Below, one piece after another: positions 58,281-64,000 of a stretch of DNA of 64,000 bases (within the stretch, counting starts at the first letter, position 1; each line of letters starts with the position of its first letter). Origin of the DNA: Saccharomycopsis fibuligera x Saccharomycopsis cf. fibuligera (taxonomy: Eukaryota; Ascomycota; Saccharomycetes; Ascoideales; Saccharomycopsidaceae); the NCBI GenBank assembly GCA_001936135.1, contig CP012817.1, forward strand, positions 2,356,001-2,420,000, read 5' to 3'. A program made the translations under genes and the position numbers. The notes beneath the pieces were generated by a model that made no database searches, had not been told where the DNA came from, and saw only the letters and a list, made by a program, of their open reading frames with translations.

Positions 58281-58595
58281 ATGACCGATCCTTGCAAGCC
58301 GCAGGCTTGTGCCATCCAAAGTATGTTTTTATTTCAGCTTCGTGTAGCATTCAATGCTCAGCACATGCTCGTCAAACTAACGCAATTGCGATTTATAGAC
58401 TGCTTAAGAGCGTCAGGCTATGATGAGTCCAAGTGTACAAAAATCATTGATGAGTTATATAATTGCTGTCTGAAATTCTACTCCGAGAAAGGGGAAGAGG
58501 CAAGAACACCATGTTGTCCTATCCCTAGATTATTGAAGTTCAAAGTACAACAGCGAGAAAAGGAGAAACTTGACGCTCAACTAGTGCGACAGTAA
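58281..58595 (+). CDS. CMC4: CMC4 twin-CX9C mitochondrial intermembrane-space protein (two exons)
   Basis: Exon 1 (58281-58320) encodes MTDPCKPQACAIQ. Exon 2 (58399-58595) continues NCLRASGYDESKCTKIIDEL, YNCCLKFYSEKGEEARTPCC, PIPRLLKFK. The spliced protein of 78 residues matches S. cerevisiae Cmc4 (73) along its length, including the leading Cys pair and both CX9C helices oxidised by Mia40 on import. The 78-nt intron starts GTATGT, has a CTAAC branch site and ends TAG. It is a multiple of three with no stop, so the unspliced message stays open and would encode a 104-residue form with 26 extra hydrophobic residues between the first Cys pair and the CX9C part. Confidence 0.9.
   Translation: MTDPCKPQACAIQSMFLFQLRVAFNAQHMLVKLTQLRFIDCLRASGYDESKCTKIIDELYNCCLKFYSEKGEEARTPCCPIPRLLKFKVQQREKEKLDAQLVRQ
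58321..58398 (+). other. CMC4 intron (78 nt, in-frame, no stop)
   Basis: GTATGT donor at 58321, CTAAC branch site near 58377-58381 and TAG acceptor at 58396-58398. The family alignment joins AIQ directly to the next Cys, which requires this removal. Confidence 0.88.
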
Positions 58596-59491
58596 TAGAT
58601 AATTCATATTACTGAACATTCACAACTACAATTTTCCATTTTTCATGCCTACTTGAGGATTATGTAAATCCTTTTAATTCCTTCACTATAATGATGAATG
58701 ATTACTGCTTGTACACAATACAATCAACAATTTTCTTGTTGATAAAATGTATGACTCGAGCCGCGATACCAAAAAAGTAAGTTTTATGATACGACGTAAA
58801 GGCCGTAGAATCGAGTATCTCTACCCATGTTAATCTCAGGCTGCCGCGAGCACGACAATCGTCATAGACGATATGTTACGACCAGGGAAGAGGAGGTTCG
58901 AACCGTGACTCTGGGCGCCTTTGTTGTAAAAGACATTGTATACAGAAGTATAAAAATTAGAGAAGAGGTTAGAAAGAAGTAGAGGTTTAAGCTTCTTTAT
59001 ATAGTTTTTGCAAAAAAAAAAAAAAAAAAAAATGGCGGTGTATACTTTTTCATCCGGGTAAACAATATTGGAACACTCGTTCATAATAATGATAGAACGT
59101 ATCATCAATAGGACATGCATGGTGTTGCTGAGGATCACCAATGTGAAATCATAACCAAATCATTTTTTGTGGGTTTACTGTGGTGTAAATTGTTCTTTTA
59201 AATTTTTACATTTTTCAAAACGGATCTCTCATCTAATTTTACAAAAGTAACGCAAATGTTGTTTCATGCTAGAAGAAAATCTATGTTTCTTTTTGGTCTT
59301 ATTATATATACGTAGTATCTTATTGGTTAAGATTGATTACTACAAATTGAAAAATCGGTTCTCTAAATCTAATTTGCAGCCTATGTTTAACACAAGTTTT
59401 TTTTGTAACAGCGGTATAAAAATACAAACACTTTCAATGTATCATAATATATATTTACATGCAATGACATAGAACAAGTAATTTATAAGAA
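58596..59491. other. Convergent 0.9-kb region with possible structured Pol III-type locus
   Basis: Between CMC4 and MRPL24 3' ends. The segment at about 58775-58925 is GC-richer than its flanks. It contains GGTTCGAACC (a perfect tRNA-type box B core) near 58895-58904, a perfect ATCGTC-ATA-GACGAT hairpin near 58857-58871 and a GATAC...GTATC pairing near 58789-58819. No acceptor/D/T-arm tRNA fold could be completed on either strand. An A-run lies near 59011-59031. Confidence 0.35.
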
Positions 59492-60265
59492 TTAAACGGT
59501 AACAGAAGCAAAATCAAAATGCAAGTCTGTCAAATACTGCACTATTTTTTCCACTGGCTCATCTCTGTATTGGAACATAAATTCTTTGAATGTCAAATCA
59601 GTATTGTTTTCCAAATGCAAACCATACAAGGCGCTCAAAAGTCTTCTTTTACCAACAATGATCTTCTTATCGCCAACTTTAGCGTAAACTGGAATCTTTT
59701 CCCCGTTTTCTTTCTCAATAAGTTCCACGTAATTGTTTTTTGGGTTTTCTTGATCAGCTTTTTTCATTAGCACTCTGAAACGTAATTTCCAGCCAGTTGG
59801 ACCCAACTCCTTGATTCTTGCTGGTTTGTCCTTAGAAAGATAGTTATCAATACCTCCTTCTTTGGTTATTGTTCTCAAGACTCTTGCAGTGACTTTGATA
59901 TTGATAGTTCTTTGCAATGCTTCACTCCACAACTTCTTCTTTATCACATTTGGAGTCCAGCTTCTTCTGGTTTTTATCTTGGACTTTTCGGATATTTGGT
60001 TACCAAATTGAATGAAAGATCCACCATAGAGACCCTTGTTACTTTGCTTGAAGATTCTAGATTCGCCGTATTTGTATTCAGGGAACTCTGGTTTCTCAGA
60101 AGGTATATGAAGGTTCTTAGGTATGTATTCCCCAACTTTTGGAAGTTCAACGTTGGCAGTTTTACGTGCTTCTATGGTCTTCCATTCTCTTGACAAGGCG
60201 GATGCCGTTGAAAACTGAAAACAGCCCTTTATGCTGACTGGAACTATTTTGGATAATGCAAACAT
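59492..60265 (-). CDS. MRPL24: Mitochondrial large-subunit ribosomal protein bL28m
   Basis: 257 residues, the same length class as S. cerevisiae Mrpl24 (258). A presequence-like N-terminus ([20 protein letters not shown]) leads to the L28 core: [40 protein letters not shown] and [20 protein letters not shown]. The C-terminal extension ([20 protein letters not shown] and [18 protein letters not shown]) is the fungal mitochondrial type. Its role is in the mitochondrial 54S subunit. Confidence 0.92.
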   Translation of the reverse strand: MFALSKIVPVSIKGCFQFSTASALSREWKTIEARKTANVELPKVGEYIPKNLHIPSEKPEFPEYKYGESRIFKQSNKGLYGGSFIQFGNQISEKSKIKTRRSWTPNVIKKKLWSEALQRTINIKVTARVLRTITKEGGIDNYLSKDKPARIKELGPTGWKLRFRVLMKKADQENPKNNYVELIEKENGEKIPVYAKVGDKKIIVGKRRLLSALYGLHLENNTDLTFKEFMFQYRDEPVEKIVQYLTDLHFDFASVTV

Positions 60266-60726
60266 CTTTGCTTATGTGGGTTTGATTTGGCAAGATTGAT
60301 GTAATGCTGCTTTTCACTTACACACATACACACACACAGACACAGACACACACACTCTCTCTCCACTTAATTTTATTACAGCTGCTACTGAAATTTTTTT
60401 TCCTTTCCAGATGGTGAGCTTAAAATCTTACCCGCTGGATTGGCCGTTCATGCCGGGGCACGCAACCGCTGTAGCGCGTCATTTACAATATTAATGGGAA
60501 CATAATCACACTCTACGCTAATTAGGAATGTGATATACGCTATAGTCATGACCGGTACTTTTATTGAAAAGAAATGCCTTTTGCTTTTTGCTTTTTGTTT
60601 CTCTGTTTGTTCCATATGCATGTAAGAAACAGAAAAAAATAATATTTGGAAGCGATGCTGCTGGGTGTAGATATACATAAATAAAAAAGCATGTCCATAT
60701 TCATGTTCTAGTGAGAAATGTATGGC
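60266..60726. other. MRPL24 promoter region with CA repeat
   Basis: 461 bp between tandem minus-strand genes. Contains a CACACA/CAGACA-type repeat at about 60319-60362, 55-100 bp upstream of the MRPL24 ATG. No gene. Confidence 0.6.
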
Positions 60727-61386
60727 TCATTTTCTGTCATATTCATGGGAACTAGGCACATATGGTTTGATATCAGCATCATCAACAATCCACAAACTAG
60801 CCCCCGTCACATTTGCCAAGGAGTTCTCCATCTTGACGTTTTTCTCGAATTCAGTTATTGCCTCATTGATGTCCACTGGCTGTAGTCCAGCTTCCTGGAG
60901 CTGTTTTCTTAATAACGCCACATGCAATGCCATTTTCATTTCCCTCTTCTGGAAGTTCTTTCTTTCATTCAAGACTTGGATTTCTCTCTTCTTTCTAGCG
61001 TTATTGAATGACAACTGCGCTAAGGCTACTGCCTTTTGCTGTTCCATTGCATTTTCAAATGCTTTTTGCTGCAACGTCAATCTGGTATTGTAGTTATCGA
61101 CGGCAAAGTAAACTAATGTCACAAGGGCCACGCCCACGCCAATGTCTTTGAACACTGAGAAGCGAGGTGATCCAGAGCCAGAGCCAAGAGCTTGCATCTG
61201 CGGTGGTGGGAACTGACTGCTATTCCCATTGGTTTGATGATTCAATGGCCCCGGGGAAACCTGCGATGGGTTTGAAAAGTATGTTGGTGGATATTGATTG
61301 TTTTTGCTTGTGCTAAGGAAAATGCTTCTTTTGAAGAAGCAGGAGCCTCTTCCAATAGAGGGTATTTGGGACAATTGCCTGAACAT
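60727..61386 (-). CDS. Mitochondrial inner-membrane protein, INA22-like candidate
   Basis: 219 residues. The N-terminus MFRQLSQIPSIGRGSCFFKR plus SIFLSTS is a mitochondrial presequence. A Pro/Ser/Gln-rich linker follows, then one membrane span (FKDIGVGVALVTLVYFAVDN, about 77-96) and a long basic coiled coil (QKAFENAMEQQKAVALAQLS to KREMKMALHVALLRKQLQEA). The end, GASLWIVDDADIKPYVPS, resembles the C-terminus of fungal Ina22-type proteins, which guide assembly of the F1Fo ATP synthase peripheral stalk. The assignment is by architecture and short motifs; other single-span inner-membrane assembly factors are possible. Confidence 0.5.
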   Translation of the reverse strand: MFRQLSQIPSIGRGSCFFKRSIFLSTSKNNQYPPTYFSNPSQVSPGPLNHQTNGNSSQFPPPQMQALGSGSGSPRFSVFKDIGVGVALVTLVYFAVDNYNTRLTLQQKAFENAMEQQKAVALAQLSFNNARKKREIQVLNERKNFQKREMKMALHVALLRKQLQEAGLQPVDINEAITEFEKNVKMENSLANVTGASLWIVDDADIKPYVPSSHEYDRK

Positions 61387-61805
61387 TGTGTGGTATAGGA
61401 TGGTTCTGTCCCTGGTATTGCGAGCGTAATGGGTCTGATTCCTTGATATACATACAGCTGCAATGGATCTAGAAACATCGGCGTTTACCGGGGATACCCG
61501 TCCCTAAAGCACCGTACCAGACTATCGCAGCAATGCTATCTATCGCAGTACAACAGATCATCACCACTTTGTGGAAGCCATCGGATCCTCTTTCCGGGTA
61601 ATCCCATTTGCTGGCAACGATCCACTCACCGCCAGCGGCCAGGCCAGAGAATCCAGCATCACCACAACAATAACGGCATGTCATCATCGTCATCACCACT
61701 TATATACAATCACGCACTGCCTGTCTGACTCCAGCTCTGGCTCAGCAGACACAGCATTTCTCCTCCTTCATAGACACAGCTCACCCACACATACATACAC
61801 ACACA
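61387..61805. other. Divergent promoter region INA22-like/SAP gene
   Basis: 419 bp between outward-facing starts. A short CATACACACACA-type repeat precedes the SAP ATG. No assigned factor site. Confidence 0.5.
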
Positions 61806-64000
61806 ATGTGGCCTTTTCTCATGAAAGGTGACGACAATATAGGCAACCTTGATCTATCGTCGGATGCCACCACAGAAACGTCAATTCCTGGGAACGCCCC
61901 GAATCCCACCTTCTCTACTGCGCAGCTCAAGCCGCCATCATCAATTGACTCCAGCACTTCTCTTAGCAAACTCAAGCAAGATGTTAAGGAGACACAGCAA
62001 TGGCCGGATAAAAAGGAACAGACCCCAAAAAACACCACTGAAAATGATAAGCAAGAAACGTCTGACAACTTTGGTGACGATATCGGTAACGATTATGAAA
62101 CAGCAAACGCTTCCTTATCAAGTGCCTCTGTACAAACCAGGGAGTCGCCGCGCACACAAAACAGTTCACTTCATGAAAGCAATGCGGATCCAGAAGCAAA
62201 CGGATTGCTAAGTTTAGAAAGAAGTGCGCAAGTGGCGAGTAGCACAGACTCAGAAACTGTGGGTCTTCTCAATGAGCCAGAAGAGCTAAACCACCAATAC
62301 ATCACGGACGGCGATTTAGATGCAGCGAATAGAAACGAGTCAAGCGATGAGGAGGAGCTTTCTGACGAAGGAACCATTGAGGATAATGAAGAGTCTTTTT
62401 ACCAATTGATTGACTCTGACGATGTCATGTTGAAGCTATATTCAACTGTAACGAGGATAAGGTCCAAGACGGTTGAGTTTTTTGTTCGGGATGGTCATGT
62501 AAATAGGTTGTTGAATATATTGGTAAACTCACAGGATGCCTTTTTGAGACGATATGAAGAGAAAAACAAAAATTATCATGAAGGAGATAATATAGAAGAG
62601 CCAATTCTGCAATATGACTACAATGAATTTGATGAACTTGATTACTATTATGACAATTTGATGGTGAACCGTGAAAAAGAGCTAATTACAAACAGTGAAA
62701 TTGAATTTGATGAAGATGATTACAATCTGGACAGTATAAGAACAAAGGTCAAAGACCATATAGAATTTAGTCGAAACAAAACAAAAGATGACGAGTTTAA
62801 CGTCATTTTAGATTCCTTGGACTCGGGTATAAAGAATTTAGCTGTCCTGAATGGCGGCGGCAACAACTCGATAGCAAAGCCAGAAAACGCAAAAGAACAC
62901 GACTTGAAAGAAAGACAAAAATATAGCGAGCTTAGCCACGATCAACCAAACCTTTTGCAAGATCATCAGTCAAAGTTCACTAAAGAAGATGAAAAAACGA
63001 TAAGAAGATGCAATGTCATTGCTGAAGTTTACGCTTCTGATATACCCGTAATTATGGACACTTTTATATCCAATAATGACAACCTAGCCAAGTTGTGGAC
63101 AATTTTAGAGAAACCGTCGCTTTATAAAATAGTACCTTTGGTCCAGCTTTTTGTTAAAATTAATGAAACTTTATTGGTTAAAAAGACAGACCAGTACTTG
63201 AATTTTATAAGGCTAAACATCAACTTGGTTGACCTTTTCGTTAAAAGAAATATTGATATTTCTTTATTGAATGAGTTTTTGATAAAGCTTATTATAACGG
63301 ATAAAGTTAGCAGGCCTACGGGTATCATAGAAGCGTTGATGGAGCAGTCTTTCGTTCAGCATTTATTAAACTTGATAGACAATAAGTATCCTTTTTACAT
63401 CAGAGAATTTGCTGGAGACTTGATCAAAAATTTGGTTAGTTTATCTACTTACACATCTACTACGGAAAATGATGACACTTTAATTATTGGCCCTAATAGC
63501 TTAACCAGAGAATTGGTAAGCCATAAAAGTATTTGGAAAATTGCCAACAAGATAAAGCAAGGTGGGAAAACACTATTTATTTTGGTTGACATTTTAATTG
63601 AGCTTATTCGTAAAAATAATGCTGATTATGATGATTTCAACTTGTTAAAATTTAGCAAATATCAAAAATTTTTAAGCGAGTACCAGAGTCCGGTAGCAAG
63701 ACAAGCTGAAACTGCAAATGCAAATGCAAATGCAAATGCAAATGTGAAGGCAAATGTGAATGCAAATGTGAATGCAAATGCGAATGCAAATGCCAATATG
63801 AAATCACCCCTGACTTCTAAATTCTCAATTGATATGGAAGAGCAAAATAGAGAAGAATTCAATAAACTCATTGATGCGTATCCTCCAAGTGATCACGATC
63901 CAATTTATTTAAACAATATTTTGAAGATATTCTCATTCAACCTACCTTGGATATATGAACGGCTTAATGAAAATTTGGGCCATTTGGACGATAGTTACAT
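61806..64000 (+). CDS. SIT4-associated protein (SAPS family, SAP190-like), 3' end off window
   Basis: 731 codons are visible and open to the right edge. SAPs are regulatory subunits of the PP6-type phosphatase Sit4, acting in TORC1 signalling and the G1/S transition. The MWPF start is typical of the family. A long acidic Ser/Thr-rich N-terminal region precedes the SAPS core: LDSDDV-type DSDDVMLKLYSTVTRIRSK, FFVRDGHVNRLLNILVNSQD, VIAEVYASDIPVIMDTFISN, LWTILEKPSLYKIVPLVQLF and NLVDLFVKRNIDISLLN. An Asn-Ala dipeptide array (GCAAAT hexamers, about 63711-63795) interrupts the core and probably forms a variable loop. The exact paralogue (Sap185/Sap190 versus Sap4/Sap155 type) cannot be decided from the part seen. 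Confidence 0.88.
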   Translation, partial: MWPFLMKGDDNIGNLDLSSDATTETSIPGNAPNPTFSTAQLKPPSSIDSSTSLSKLKQDVKETQQWPDKKEQTPKNTTENDKQETSDNFGDDIGNDYETANASLSSASVQTRESPRTQNSSLHESNADPEANGLLSLERSAQVASSTDSETVGLLNEPEELNHQYITDGDLDAANRNESSDEEELSDEGTIEDNEESFYQLIDSDDVMLKLYSTVTRIRSKTVEFFVRDGHVNRLLNILVNSQDAFLRRYEEKNKNYHEGDNIEEPILQYDYNEFDELDYYYDNLMVNREKELITNSEIEFDEDDYNLDSIRTKVKDHIEFSRNKTKDDEFNVILDSLDSGIKNLAVLNGGGNNSIAKPENAKEHDLKERQKYSELSHDQPNLLQDHQSKFTKEDEKTIRRCNVIAEVYASDIPVIMDTFISNNDNLAKLWTILEKPSLYKIVPLVQLFVKINETLLVKKTDQYLNFIRLNINLVDLFVKRNIDISLLNEFLIKLIITDKVSRPTGIIEALMEQSFVQHLLNLIDNKYPFYIREFAGDLIKNLVSLSTYTSTTENDDTLIIGPNSLTRELVSHKSIWKIANKIKQGGKTLFILVDILIELIRKNNADYDDFNLLKFSKYQKFLSEYQSPVARQAETANANANANANVKANVNANVNANANANANMKSPLTSKFSIDMEEQNREEFNKLIDAYPPSDHDPIYLNNILKIFSFNLPWIYERLNENLGHLDDSY
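63711..63795 (+). repeat. GCAAAT hexanucleotide array coding (Ala-Asn)n
   Basis: About 14 tandem GCAAAT-type units with GTGAAT, GTGAAG and GCGAAT variants inside the SAP gene, reading Ala-Asn with some Val. Confidence 0.85.

Noticed and set aside
58836-58925. Candidate tRNA around GGTTCGAACC
   Set aside because: No complementary 7-bp acceptor stem, box A or 4-5-bp T stem could be completed on either strand, so it is reported only as a possible Pol III-type locus.

Overview
This window is nuclear DNA from a budding yeast. It is AT-rich, with short intergenic spaces, few introns, and TACTAAC-type branch points with GTATGT-type donors. Nearly every gene has a Saccharomyces/Candida homologue. 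Two observations point to the CUG-Ser (CTG) clade: a CTG codon in the L-2-hydroxyglutarate dehydrogenase-like gene falls where relatives have Ser, and another in AFG2 fits Ser. Abundant poly-Q, poly-N and dipeptide repeats fit the Candida/Lodderomyces group. The species cannot be fixed from sequence alone.

Layout. 0-10 kb: 3' exon of a BUG1-like golgin, MRPS8, the DNA 3'-phosphatase TPP1, a TPR protein with a prion-like tail, riboflavin kinase FMN1, a 2.2-kb stretch that looks like a decayed reverse-strand gene, and an RNase III-like mitochondrial protein. 10-27 kb: AFG2, a mitochondrial flavin-reductase-like protein, clathrin heavy chain CHC1, KRR1 (with PAC and RRPE boxes upstream), phosphatidylserine synthase CHO1, a possible micro-ORF, and clathrin light chain CLC1. 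27-37 kb: kinase KIN2, a very GC-rich island carrying an L-2-hydroxyglutarate dehydrogenase-like gene, and a Sel1-like protein with a (CTG)15 tract in its 3' flank. 37-50 kb: a PMT-family O-mannosyltransferase, KIN28, three-exon PGA1, a secreted protein of unknown function, and a DUR3-like permease. 50-64 kb: a SHE10/OSW7-like protein, IRC6, intron-containing RPL36, CMC4, a possible Pol III-type structured locus, MRPL24, an INA22-like protein, and the 5' part of a SIT4-associated protein gene that runs off the right edge.

Functional themes. Mitochondrial translation and biogenesis recur (MRPS8, MRPL24, RNase III-like protein, CMC4, INA22-like protein). Ribosome assembly is represented by AFG2, KRR1 and RPL36. 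The secretory and clathrin pathways are represented by BUG1-like, CHC1, CLC1, IRC6, PMT, PGA1 and CHO1. CHC1 and CLC1 lie about 5 kb apart. No transposon, CRISPR array, rRNA or confident tRNA was seen. Long A/T homopolymers of 31-36 nt recur in the intergenic regions.
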